Shown piece after piece: positions 17,120-25,627 of a stretch of 45,117 nt of DNA. The stretch is from Clostridia bacterium (lineage in GTDB: Bacteria > Bacillota > Clostridia > Christensenellales > UBA1242): NCBI GenBank assembly GCA_900768425.1, contig CAAGCR010000108.1:1-45117 (forward strand). The letters are read 5' to 3'. The position numbers and the translations under genes were made by a program. The notes under the pieces are model-generated. The model worked only from the letters and a program-made list of their open reading frames with translations. It was not told the DNA's origin and did no database searches. Positions within the stretch are counted from its first letter, which is position 1; each line of letters begins with the position of its first letter.

Positions 17120-18184
17120 ATGAAAAAAATTATTTTATCTTTATTATTGATTATTTGTTGCGGGTTTTGCTTTGCCGGTTGTAAAGAAAATCTACCGGAA
17201 AATTATTACACCATAACGGGTGAAGAGTTGACTACTTTTTTCGCAAGTGAAGACTTTACAAAATCTTTAAGTTATGACTTTTCGGCAGAACTAGAAAAAC
17301 TCATGGCAAAAGATTATGCAAAAAATTATGCCGAATTAAAAAACATCTATGCTCCTTTGTATGAACAAACAATATATTGTGCAACCAAATATGCAAATGT
17401 TTTTGTAAAAGGTACAATGCCAACAAATGATAGTGACAAACTTAAAGAATATTTTAGAAATATAAACTCAGATATAGAGAGTTTTAAAAGAGAAGTTTCG
17501 CTATTTAACACAAATAGAGCAAATTACGAAAGCTATATTAACTTTGCAGATGATGAAGCAAAATCAAAAACCGAAATTGAAAAGGCAAGACTAAACAGAT
17601 TTAAACAAGCCTACTTAAGTTTGTTAAATAAAGCGTACAGCTTGTCAGAAAACATCTTTATGGCATACAACGAAGGTTATAATAGTTTTATAAATGTTGA
17701 AACAACTTCTTCGGCAAATTTAGAACCATATTTAATAGAAATCAATCTAAAACTTGCACTAAATGGCTCAAATTTACAACTTGCTAATTCAGCAATAAAA
17801 ACCTTGCAAGTATATTTAAATAAAGAAGTAAACAATGAATATGACAAACTTTGGGCAAGTTCGGTAAACTTCTTCACCGACACTGTAAAAGTTGCATACA
17901 ATATGACAGAAGATGATTTCAAAGCAATCAATGCCGATGAAATGTTTAATAAGTTTAAAGTTTGGAAAGGTGTTTATGATGTTTTTTCATCTGATGCAAA
18001 AACCTTTAACGATATTGTATCTGACATAAAGTTAGATGTCCTAAAAAAATATAACTACGACACAAAGAAATATGCAGAAGTAACAAATGACAAAGCAAAC
18101 GAAGGCAAGGCAAATTTCTTCTTGTCATATTACAAAAACATTGAAAAACTAAACACTTATGCTTTAAACTTAATTAATAATTAA
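17120..18184 (+). CDS. Predicted helical lipoprotein, function unknown
   Basis: A 354-residue protein with signal and lipobox FAGCKE (Cys20). The mature part is alpha-helical and charged, with repeated Tyr/Asn/Lys-rich helices, and has no motif I recognise. It is translated right behind the exported protein at 16221-17114, which suggests a shared operon and cell-surface location. A terminator with a 12-base stem follows. Confidence 0.72.
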   Translation: MKKIILSLLLIICCGFCFAGCKENLPENYYTITGEELTTFFASEDFTKSLSYDFSAELEKLMAKDYAKNYAELKNIYAPLYEQTIYCATKYANVFVKGTMPTNDSDKLKEYFRNINSDIESFKREVSLFNTNRANYESYINFADDEAKSKTEIEKARLNRFKQAYLSLLNKAYSLSENIFMAYNEGYNSFINVETTSSANLEPYLIEINLKLALNGSNLQLANSAIKTLQVYLNKEVNNEYDKLWASSVNFFTDTVKVAYNMTEDDFKAINADEMFNKFKVWKGVYDVFSSDAKTFNDIVSDIKLDVLKKYNYDTKKYAEVTNDKANEGKANFFLSYYKNIEKLNTYALNLINN

Positions 18185-18201
18185 AGTTTTATAAAATTTT
18201 T

Positions 18202-18257
18202 AAAAGAGTATTTATAAAGTTATGAAAAAGTAATTTTTAAAAAATACTCTTTTTTTA
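18202..18257 (+). terminator. Terminator after the lipoprotein gene
   Basis: AAAAGAGTATTT (18202-18213) pairs exactly with AAATACTCTTTT (18242-18253), followed by T residues. Confidence 0.8.
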
Positions 18258-18392
18258 TTGCATTTTTTGTTAAATTGTTTTACTTTTTATATCATTTAAT
18301 GCAATAATTAAAAGTAAAACATTTCATTAATTTATTTTTTTACAAAAATGGCAAAATATCTATAAATAAAGGATTTGTAAACTCTTTGTTGC

Positions 18393-18421
18393 TTTACTTT
18401 TGTAAAAAAATATGTTATAGT
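18393..18421 (+). promoter_or_regulatory. Promoter of the Rho-like gene
   Basis: TTTACT (18393-18398), a 17-base spacer and TATAGT (18416-18421). This gives a short leader with AGGTGAG before the ATG at 18441. Confidence 0.6.
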
Positions 18422-18440
18422 TAAATCAATAGGTGAGATT

Positions 18441-19451
18441 ATGGAAAAATATAGCAAAGAAGAATTAAATGATATTGGAATTTTTGAACTTAGATCAATC
18501 GCAAGAAATGTAGGGGTTAAATCTCCAACAACCAAAAGACATAATGATTTGGTTAATGCGATTTTAAGAGTGCAAAACGGAGAAGATAAAGTTTTTTCAA
18601 CCAACAAAGGCAGACCACCTAAAAAAATGTCCTTTGTACCTAGCCTTAGCGAATATGAAAAAAGCGAAGGTCAAACTAGCGAATTTAAATACACAAACGA
18701 ACAAGATGATAATCTGGTTTTTTGTGCAAATGGTGGTGAGAAAGGCATTAATAAAGAGTATGTTCCTTGTGGTGGAATACTAAGAGGTGCTGAAGATGGC
18801 AGATATATTTATAACCATATGGAAGCAATTAAATATATTACTGTCAATAATAACTTCGTTAAAAAATACAATTTGAAAGTTGGTGATTATGTCATCGGCA
18901 AAGCCGTTGAAACAAGTTTTAAAACCGGTTATTTGGTTGATGTTTTAGATGTCAACTTTAAAGACGTAACAAATGAAGATTGTGAAAAGAAAGCCAACGA
19001 AATAAGAGAAATAAATGGAATGCCAAAAGTATATAGCGAGATAAAAAACGATAAGCAACCATTAAAGGTTGTTTTAGAATTAGAGGCAAAAAACTCTGCT
19101 GTTACTAATATGAGAAATGATAGCATATATTTTTATAGTGAAGAATTGGCCAATGTTAAAAAATCATACAACGCAGCACTAGACTCATTGTATTTAGTAA
19201 AAAATCTTTGCAAAGATAACAAACCGTTCACCTTATATTTAGTGGATATAGATTATATCTTTATTACATTAAACTTGCATTTAAGATCTTTAAGCCAAGA
19301 TGGTGACAAAAACTTTGTTGATGCAGGATATTTCTTAAAAACTTTATTTTCTTGTGTTAATAACTCAGAATTTGGCAATATTGTTGTTTATGAGAACAGA
19401 AAATATAAAAGAAATGAATATTTAGATGCAATTTTAAATAAATATTTGTAA
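18441..19451 (+). CDS. Rho-like protein lacking a visible ATPase P-loop
   Basis: A 336-residue protein. Residues about 4-47 resemble the Rho N-terminal helical domain (YSKEELNDIGIFELRSIARN, then KRHNDLVNAIL). Residues about 105-160 resemble the Rho cold-shock RNA-binding domain (CGGILRGAEDGRYIYN, then KYNLKVGDYVIGKAV, compared with ...RRFNLRTGDTISGKI in E. coli Rho). The remaining residues, where Rho has its RecA-like motor, contain no GxxxxGKT/S and no recognisable Q or R loop. LYLVDIDYIFITL could be a relic of the Walker B strand. It may bind RNA without unwinding it, or be a degenerate Rho paralogue. It is not a normal termination factor. It stands alone upstream of ftsH. Confidence 0.6.
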   Translation: MEKYSKEELNDIGIFELRSIARNVGVKSPTTKRHNDLVNAILRVQNGEDKVFSTNKGRPPKKMSFVPSLSEYEKSEGQTSEFKYTNEQDDNLVFCANGGEKGINKEYVPCGGILRGAEDGRYIYNHMEAIKYITVNNNFVKKYNLKVGDYVIGKAVETSFKTGYLVDVLDVNFKDVTNEDCEKKANEIREINGMPKVYSEIKNDKQPLKVVLELEAKNSAVTNMRNDSIYFYSEELANVKKSYNAALDSLYLVKNLCKDNKPFTLYLVDIDYIFITLNLHLRSLSQDGDKNFVDAGYFLKTLFSCVNNSEFGNIVVYENRKYKRNEYLDAILNKYL

Positions 19452-19463
19452 AATACAAAAAAT

Positions 19464-19497
19464 AAATTGTGTTTTTAATTTGATATAAACACAATTT
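19464..19497. terminator. Inverted repeat between the Rho-like gene and ftsH
   Basis: AAATTGTGTTT (19464-19474) pairs exactly with AAACACAATTT (19487-19497). With the short T-rich loop it may be a weak terminator. An operator for ftsH is possible. It does not match the CIRCE heat-shock site. Confidence 0.5.
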
Positions 19498-19531
19498 GTG
19501 ATATATTTGTAATGTTGACTAGGAGGATAAC

Positions 19532-21802
19532 TTGGATAAAAAAGCAAAAAGATTTAATATAACATACATCTTACTATTAATCTTGGTGGTAGTGTTATGT
19601 GTATATTTAGGAACACAAAAAACAGGAGATTTAGGGAAAGAAATTAACTCATCTGAGGCAGTTCAGTTAATTCAAGATAAAAAAATTGCTCAGGTTTGGT
19701 ATCAAGGCACTAATTTTAGAATGCGTTTGGCTGAAAATAGTAGTGTTAAAGATGCAAAAGATTTCCCAGCTAATGCGGACTATCACTTTGTAATCGGTAC
19801 AGAAGCCGAACAAGAAACAATCATAAAATTAATATTAGAAACAAAACTAGATGCACAGGGCACAAAAATTGAACTTACTCACACAGATGTCGTTGATTAT
19901 TGGTCATATATAATTCCAGTGCTTTACATTGGTGCAGGCATACTTTTAATTGTGTTGTTCTATAAAATGATGAACAAATCAAATAATAGTGCAATGACAT
20001 TCGGTAAAAGCAAAGCCAGACAATCTAATAATGTTAAAGTTCGTTTCTCTGATATAGCAGGTGCAGATGAAGAAAAAGAAGAATTAAAAGAAATTGTGGA
20101 ATTTTTAAAAAATCCTCGCAAGTTTACTGCTTTAGGGGCAAGAATACCAAAAGGTGTATTGCTTGTTGGTAATCCGGGAACAGGTAAAACTTTGCTTGCT
20201 AGAGCTGTCGCAGGAGAGAGCAATGTTCCATTCCTTTCAATTTCCGGTTCGGACTTTGTAGAAATGTTTGTTGGTGTTGGTGCAAGTCGTGTTAGAGATT
20301 TGTTTGACCAAGCCAAAAAGAATGCTCCTTGCATTGTATTCATTGATGAAATAGATGCTGTTGGTCGTCAACGTGGTGCAGGCCTTGGCGGTGGAAATGA
20401 TGAAAGAGAACAAACATTAAATCAATTATTGGTTGAAATGGACGGTTTTGAAGCAAACGAAGGCATAATTGTGCTTGCAGCAACTAACCGTAGCGATGTT
20501 TTAGACCCAGCATTAATGCGTCCAGGCAGATTTGATAGACAGATTTATGTTCATGTTCCAGATGTTCGTGGTAGAGAAGGCATACTAAAAATTCATGCAA
20601 GAAACAAACCTATTGATGAAGAAGTTGACTTTAAAACACTAGCAAGAATAACAAGCGGATTTACCGGTGCAGATATTGAAAATATGTTAAACGAAGCGGC
20701 AATATTGGCTGCAAGAAATAATCGTTCTAAAATTTTAATGCAAGATATTACAGAGGGTATAAACAAGGTTATTATGGGTCCTCAGAAAAAGAGTTTGCTT
20801 GTGACCGATAAAGATAAAAAAATTACTGCTTATCACGAAAGTGGGCACGCAATTTTAGGTAAAAAACTTAAAAATTGTGAAGATGTACAAGAAGTTTCAA
20901 TTATTCCTCGCGGTATGGCTGCCGGTTATACAATGAGTCGCCCAGATAGTGATGATAATCATATGACATACGGCAAACTTAACGATGAAATTGCAATGAT
21001 TATGGGCGGTAGAATTGCAGAAGAAGTATTTATGGATGATATTTCAACAGGTGCTTCTAATGATATTCAAAAAGCAACAGACATTGCAAAACGTATGGTT
21101 ACTGAATGGGGTATGAGCAGTAAGTTTGGCTTTATGAATTTAGGGCAAAAAGAAGAAATCTTTGTTGGTAGAGATTATCAAACTAAAAACTCATATAGTG
21201 AAAAAACTGCATCAGAAATTGATGAAGAAATCCATAAAATTTTGCATAACAACTATGTACGTGCTAAAAAGATTATAGAAGAAAATAGAGATGCTTTAAT
21301 TGAAATGGCTGAAATATTGCTTGTTAAAGAAACCATTTATAAAGAAGAAGTTGATTTGATTTTGCAAGGCAAAACCAAAGAAGAAGTTTTGGAATATATG
21401 GACAATAAACAAGCTGCTCAAAATGCTAAAGATGAGGAGCGTAAAAAACAACAAGAAGTTTATAATCAACTTCAAGAACTAGAACAAAAAGTAAAAACTG
21501 CGGAATTCTATTATAAAAATGGTAAAATATCTAAACAAGATTACGATAAACTTCTAGAAGCAAAACAAGATATGGAAGACCAAATTAAAAATCTAAATGC
21601 TCCAAAACAAGAAAAAACAACAGAGCAAGCAGATGAAACAGCAGTAGAAAAATCTGAACAAGAAAAAATGGAAACTCCACAAGAAAGTGCTTCCGAAAAG
21701 CCAAAACGTGGCAGAAAACCAAAAACAGAAAATACAGAAACCAAAGAAGAAAAACCAAAAACAAAAAAGGTAAAAAAGGAGAATAAAGATGAAGAAAATT
21801 AA
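19532..21802 (+). CDS. ftsH: ATP-dependent zinc metalloprotease FtsH
   Basis: A membrane AAA+ protease, 756 residues, that degrades membrane and regulatory proteins. Order: TM1 (about 10-27), an extracytoplasmic domain, TM2 (about 130-150), an AAA domain with Walker A GNPGTGKT (213-220), Walker B IVFIDEID and the FVGVGASRVRDLF pore loop, then the zinc site HESGH (435-439). The start is TTG 19532, five bases after AGGAGG. The P-loop has Asn where most FtsH proteins have Pro. The C-terminus beyond about residue 620 is a long coiled coil followed by a Glu/Lys/Thr-rich tail with PKRGRKPK (an AT-hook-like element), about 110 residues more than usual. Confidence 0.93.
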   Translation: MDKKAKRFNITYILLLILVVVLCVYLGTQKTGDLGKEINSSEAVQLIQDKKIAQVWYQGTNFRMRLAENSSVKDAKDFPANADYHFVIGTEAEQETIIKLILETKLDAQGTKIELTHTDVVDYWSYIIPVLYIGAGILLIVLFYKMMNKSNNSAMTFGKSKARQSNNVKVRFSDIAGADEEKEELKEIVEFLKNPRKFTALGARIPKGVLLVGNPGTGKTLLARAVAGESNVPFLSISGSDFVEMFVGVGASRVRDLFDQAKKNAPCIVFIDEIDAVGRQRGAGLGGGNDEREQTLNQLLVEMDGFEANEGIIVLAATNRSDVLDPALMRPGRFDRQIYVHVPDVRGREGILKIHARNKPIDEEVDFKTLARITSGFTGADIENMLNEAAILAARNNRSKILMQDITEGINKVIMGPQKKSLLVTDKDKKITAYHESGHAILGKKLKNCEDVQEVSIIPRGMAAGYTMSRPDSDDNHMTYGKLNDEIAMIMGGRIAEEVFMDDISTGASNDIQKATDIAKRMVTEWGMSSKFGFMNLGQKEEIFVGRDYQTKNSYSEKTASEIDEEIHKILHNNYVRAKKIIEENRDALIEMAEILLVKETIYKEEVDLILQGKTKEEVLEYMDNKQAAQNAKDEERKKQQEVYNQLQELEQKVKTAEFYYKNGKISKQDYDKLLEAKQDMEDQIKNLNAPKQEKTTEQADETAVEKSEQEKMETPQESASEKPKRGRKPKTENTETKEEKPKTKKVKKENKDEEN

Positions 21803-22367
21803 TCAAATTATAGCATATACCTTACTAGGTGTTGTTTTGCTAGGTTTGGTATTAACCGCAATTTTAAAAAAGGACTTTTCTCCAAATATAGATTTGTCAA
21901 AAGGTCAAGTGTTTATTGAACAAGCTGGCTCAGGTGCTAAATATGATGGCTTAACATCAAAAGATGAAAAAGTGTACAACGAATTTGTTAAAACATATAA
22001 CAATAGTTTTAAACTAACAGTTCTATACTCAATCTTCTCTGGAAGAATTAGCCGTCAACAAGAAATTGAAAACTATGGTAAAGATGCTCCAACATTCTCT
22101 AATGGTTTTGTTATTACAATAAATTTTGGTGAAGCACAAACATTAAAATCTAACGGCAAAGTTTATTACGAAAGCACAAACTCAGACACTGAAACACTTT
22201 ATAAAAAAGTATTCTTTGTTGTAGAAAATGGCAAAGGTTTAACCACAAAATATATTTATTTCTATTGCGATGCAAACTCAAGATATTACAGACTTACAAC
22301 TCTAGCAAATTATGATGACCTATACAAATTCATAAGCGAAATGGATATGTTCAAAACAGCCGAATAG
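21789..22367 (+). CDS. Membrane-anchored protein, function unknown
   Basis: A 192-residue protein with one N-terminal transmembrane segment (residues 5-26) and a soluble outer domain. Its start lies 14 bases inside the end of ftsH with AAAAAGGAG just before it, so it is translationally coupled to ftsH. I recognise no family. The link suggests a role in membrane protein turnover or stress, which is inference from position only. A strong terminator follows. Confidence 0.7.
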   Translation: MKKINQIIAYTLLGVVLLGLVLTAILKKDFSPNIDLSKGQVFIEQAGSGAKYDGLTSKDEKVYNEFVKTYNNSFKLTVLYSIFSGRISRQQEIENYGKDAPTFSNGFVITINFGEAQTLKSNGKVYYESTNSDTETLYKKVFFVVENGKGLTTKYIYFYCDANSRYYRLTTLANYDDLYKFISEMDMFKTAE

Positions 22368-22405
22368 TAAAAATGAATTATATTTAAAATTAAATAAGAT
22401 AAATT

Positions 22406-22443
22406 AAAACCTCCTAACAAATGATTGATTGTTAGGAGGTTTT
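22406..22443 (+). terminator. Terminator of the ftsH operon
   Basis: AAAACCTCCTAACAA pairs with TTGTTAGGAGGTTTT around a short loop. It is among the strongest hairpins in the window. Confidence 0.9.
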
Positions 22444-22572
22444 GTGTATATTTGTAAATATTATATGGGTCTTACAATAATTATTTATTTCACAAAAAAA
22501 TTTAAAAATATTAATTTAATTAATTTTTTCTAATAGCTTAACTATTTAAAATTGTTTTATATATCTCATATT

Positions 22573-23493
22573 TTAATCTAAAAACTCGTGGAGTAGTGAA
22601 TTTGTTGGGAGTAGGGTTGGAGAGAGTTTTTCACATTGTTCTAGCATTTCTATTAATGGTTTTGCTTGTTCGTTGTTATCTTGTTTTAATAGTGGTAAAA
22701 GTTTGTCGGCATACATAAGTGGTTCATAGGCATGGGTTGAGTTTATAAGGTAATCGGCTGTGTTTTTATATGGTTTAATATATATATCTTCACCGGCCAA
22801 AACATTTTTCCACATATGGAAAGTGCGTTCCAAACTTGCTCCGCGGTTTAGTAGGTCACGAATTAATCTACGCATTAATCTTACTTTTTGTGCCGGCATA
22901 ATAATTTTGTCGTTTAGTTCGTAATTTGTATTTACGCAAATATAAATTCTGTACATTGCATCGTTGTGTTTTTTAAACATTATTGGGTTAAGTGCGTGTA
23001 TACCTTCCATAATTACAATGGTGTTAGGGTTTAGTTTTATGTGTTTATATTCTTCTTCGCGTCTACCGGTTTTAAAGTTGTATTCAGGCATTAAGGCTTC
23101 ACCTTTTTCAAACATATCATCAACAAATTTGTTGATATAGTCTAAGTCTAGTGCTGTTATGTTTTCATAATCATATTCGCCATTAGGAAGTTTTGGACGG
23201 TCGTTTAAGTCCAAATAAAAGTCATCTAATGATACGACCAAAGACTCATAGCCTTGCTCAGAAAGTGCCTTGCAAATTAAATTGCTAGTGGTAGTTTTGC
23301 CAGATGATGATGGACCGGCAAGCAAAATAAATTTAAAACAATTTTTTGTTACTATTTCATTTACAATGTCGTTTATTTGTTTATGATATAATTCTTCGCT
23401 ATCTTCAATTAATTTTTGTGGATCGGTAACGGCAAGTTCGTTAATTTTGCCTAAATCAAATATTTCTTTTTTATAATCGTGTAAAATGTTCAT
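22573..23493 (-). CDS. Uridine kinase-like nucleoside kinase
   Basis: A 306-residue kinase of the uridine kinase/phosphoribulokinase family. The P-loop GPSSSGKTT, the VSLDDFYLD motif and the VIMEGIHALN strand are clear. It would phosphorylate uridine or another nucleoside with NTP. The start is ATG 23493, after AAAGGAT on the minus strand, not the codon at 23544 upstream. Gut Clostridia often carry a longer form with a TGS-like N-terminal region. Here only about 45 residues precede the P-loop region. It is divergent from murE. Confidence 0.85.
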   Translation of the reverse strand: MNILHDYKKEIFDLGKINELAVTDPQKLIEDSEELYHKQINDIVNEIVTKNCFKFILLAGPSSSGKTTTSNLICKALSEQGYESLVVSLDDFYLDLNDRPKLPNGEYDYENITALDLDYINKFVDDMFEKGEALMPEYNFKTGRREEEYKHIKLNPNTIVIMEGIHALNPIMFKKHNDAMYRIYICVNTNYELNDKIIMPAQKVRLMRRLIRDLLNRGASLERTFHMWKNVLAGEDIYIKPYKNTADYLINSTHAYEPLMYADKLLPLLKQDNNEQAKPLIEMLEQCEKLSPTLLPTNSLLHEFLD

Positions 23494-23534
23494 TAAGTGG
23501 TATCCTTTTAAGTTTAATAATAGTGTCTTTTTGC

Positions 23535-23563
23535 ATTTTATCATAAATTATCAAATATTACAA
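23535..23563 (-). promoter_or_regulatory. Promoter of the uridine kinase gene
   Basis: On the minus strand TTGTAA (23558-23563), a 17-base spacer and TAAAAT (23535-23540). Confidence 0.6.
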
Positions 23564-23806
23564 CAACTATTTAAAATTGATGTAAAAAGTGAACAAAATG
23601 ACAAAATTTTGAGTTAAATTTATTTTTCTAGCGGAATTTTAAAGTAATTTTTCTAGATTATGTTCACAATTAATTATCCACGTATTTTGCTTGCCACACA
23701 AGCAATTTTTTGTCATAAATTTTCTTTAATTATTTTAAAACACTTTTCGCTATTATTTTTGGTATTAAAGTCAAAAAGTTTGCATTTTGTATTATAAGGG
23801 GTATTT

Positions 23807-25252
23807 ATGAAACTAAAAAAGTTGTTAAAGGGTATTAAAGTATTAAATGCAAGGCAAGTAAAAAATGTTACTATTGATAATATTTCAAACAAGACCACCG
23901 ATATTTTAACTAATGGGTTATATGTATGTTTAAAGGGCGAGAATGTTGATGGGCATAATTTAAAGCAAGAAGCACAAAGATGTGGTGCAGTTGCTTTTGT
24001 CGTTGAAGAGTATGACTATGATTTTAGTGGACTTCAAATTTTAGTGGAGGACACAAGAGCGGTATTATCAAAATTGGCAAGAAATTTTTATGGTGAAATA
24101 CCAAAAGTTATTGGCATAACCGGAACAAACGGAAAAACGACCACAACAAACATTGTATACCATATTTTAAAAGAATCCGGCAAAAAGGTTGGACTTATTG
24201 GTACAGAAGGAATCTTTTATAACGACCAAAAAATAACTTTACATATGACAACACCTGACCCGTTAGAGCTTTATAAATATTTGGCAGATATGAAAAATAG
24301 CGGTTGTGAATATGCTGTGATGGAAGTTTCGGCTCATGCAATTTTTTATAAAAAAGTCAATGCCATAAACTTTTGCATTAAAGCATTGACCAACATTACC
24401 GAAGATCATTTAGATTTTTTTAAAACACTATCTAATTATCAAAAAACAAAAATGGGGTTTATGGTTAAAGATAAATGTATAAAAATTGTAAACACCGATG
24501 ATAAATACGGGGTAAGTCTTGCGTGCAAAAACAAAAATTGTTTTACATATTCAACAAACTTGCCCGCAGATGCAAGGGCAGAAAACATAACTTGTGGCGG
24601 TAAAAGGTTTAATTTAATTTTAAACGGCAAAAATCTATCAGTGGAAAGCAATTTACTTGGAGAGTATAATGTTCAAAATATGCTTTGCGGTGCATTAATT
24701 TGTAGTAGACTCGGCATAACAAATAGTCAAATTTTATCGGCAATTAAAACCTTTACTCCTGTTGATGGCAGATTAAATGAGTATAAAATTGGCAATAAAA
24801 ATATTGTAATAGATTTTGCTCATACTCCCGATGCTTTAAAAAATGTGCTAGTAACTTTAAGAAAAATTACACAAAACAAATTGTATTGTCTTTTCGGGTG
24901 CGGAGGTAACAGAGAAACCGAAAAAAGAAGCATAATGGGACAAATTGCAGGAGAGTTCAGCGATTTTGTCTATGTCACATCAGATAACCCACGTTTTGAA
25001 GAACCGGACTTTATTGCTAACCAAATTACATCGGGAATAAAATCTAAAAATTACAAAGTGATATTAGATAGAAAAACCGCCATATATGATGCTATAAACA
25101 CAATGCAAGATGGCGACATTTTAGCAATATGTGGTAAAGGTGCTGAAAACTATCTGGAAATCAAAGGTGTTAAATATCCATACAGTGACAAAGAAGTAGT
25201 TGAGCAGTGTGGTGGGAAAAAGGTGGGGAAAACGATGAATAGTGAAGAATGA
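23807..25252 (+). CDS. murE: UDP-MurNAc-tripeptide synthetase (meso-DAP type)
   Basis: A 481-residue Mur ligase that adds the third residue of the peptidoglycan stem peptide. The ATP loop is GTNGKTTTT (from residue 106). The substrate loop has DNPR (from residue 393), the signature for meso-diaminopimelate rather than lysine. GKGAENYLE lies near the C-terminus. The last residues (MNSEE) are encoded by the ATGA-rich repeat that begins here, so the repeat has supplied the present stop codon. The next gene is mraY. murF, normally adjacent, is absent and a 375-base repeat lies in its place. Confidence 0.93.
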   Translation: MKLKKLLKGIKVLNARQVKNVTIDNISNKTTDILTNGLYVCLKGENVDGHNLKQEAQRCGAVAFVVEEYDYDFSGLQILVEDTRAVLSKLARNFYGEIPKVIGITGTNGKTTTTNIVYHILKESGKKVGLIGTEGIFYNDQKITLHMTTPDPLELYKYLADMKNSGCEYAVMEVSAHAIFYKKVNAINFCIKALTNITEDHLDFFKTLSNYQKTKMGFMVKDKCIKIVNTDDKYGVSLACKNKNCFTYSTNLPADARAENITCGGKRFNLILNGKNLSVESNLLGEYNVQNMLCGALICSRLGITNSQILSAIKTFTPVDGRLNEYKIGNKNIVIDFAHTPDALKNVLVTLRKITQNKLYCLFGCGGNRETEKRSIMGQIAGEFSDFVYVTSDNPRFEEPDFIANQITSGIKSKNYKVILDRKTAIYDAINTMQDGDILAICGKGAENYLEIKGVKYPYSDKEVVEQCGGKKVGKTMNSEE

Positions 25253-25615
25253 AGATTGATGAATAGAGAATAATGAACAATGACTTATGACAGAAGAATT
25301 ATGACTGATGAATGAATAATGAAGACTGACAACTGATGAATTATTGTCAAATTATAAATATTAGAGTTATCACTAACTTTTGCATTATTCTTTTAGTTTG
25401 AGTCACTACAAGCCTTTACCCCCCCCCTTAGCAGGAGAGCAAAAACTTAGGTATTAAATTCACTATTATGAATAAAACATTAATTTTTCAGTCATCAGTA
25501 TTCATTTATCATTTGTTGCTTTAACAACACAACATTAATTCATCAGTTAGCATTCTTCATTTGTTGCATTAGCAACATAACATCAATCATCATTCATCAT
25601 TAAATAAAATCATTT
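25240..25615. repeat. ATGA-rich repeat element with inverted arms (copy D)
   Basis: The left arm (25240-25345) contains actgatgaattattgtc, as at 7034-7075. The right arm (25480-25605) carries the same kind of sequence inverted, in two units of roughly 45 bases. Each unit includes a small hairpin, such as GTTGC/GCAAC near 25563-25576. The middle holds TAACTTTTGC, the string tttgagtca-ctacaagccttt also found (one change) near 32843, a run of nine C residues (25429-25437) and GCAAAAACTTA. No gene is seen between murE and mraY. Confidence 0.65.
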
Positions 25616-25627
25616 TAAAGGGTTATT

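Noticed and set aside
19464..19497. CIRCE heat-shock operator before ftsH
   Set aside because: The inverted repeat does not match TTAGCACTC-N9-GAGTGCTAA.
23674..23682. DnaA box (ttatccacg)
   Set aside because: A single near-match without a cluster or AT-rich unwinding element nearby. Chance is sufficient.
25250..25252. Reassignment of TGA to tryptophan (code 4)
   Set aside because: TGA ends murE and the protein at 41663-41926, and tryptophans are encoded by TGG.
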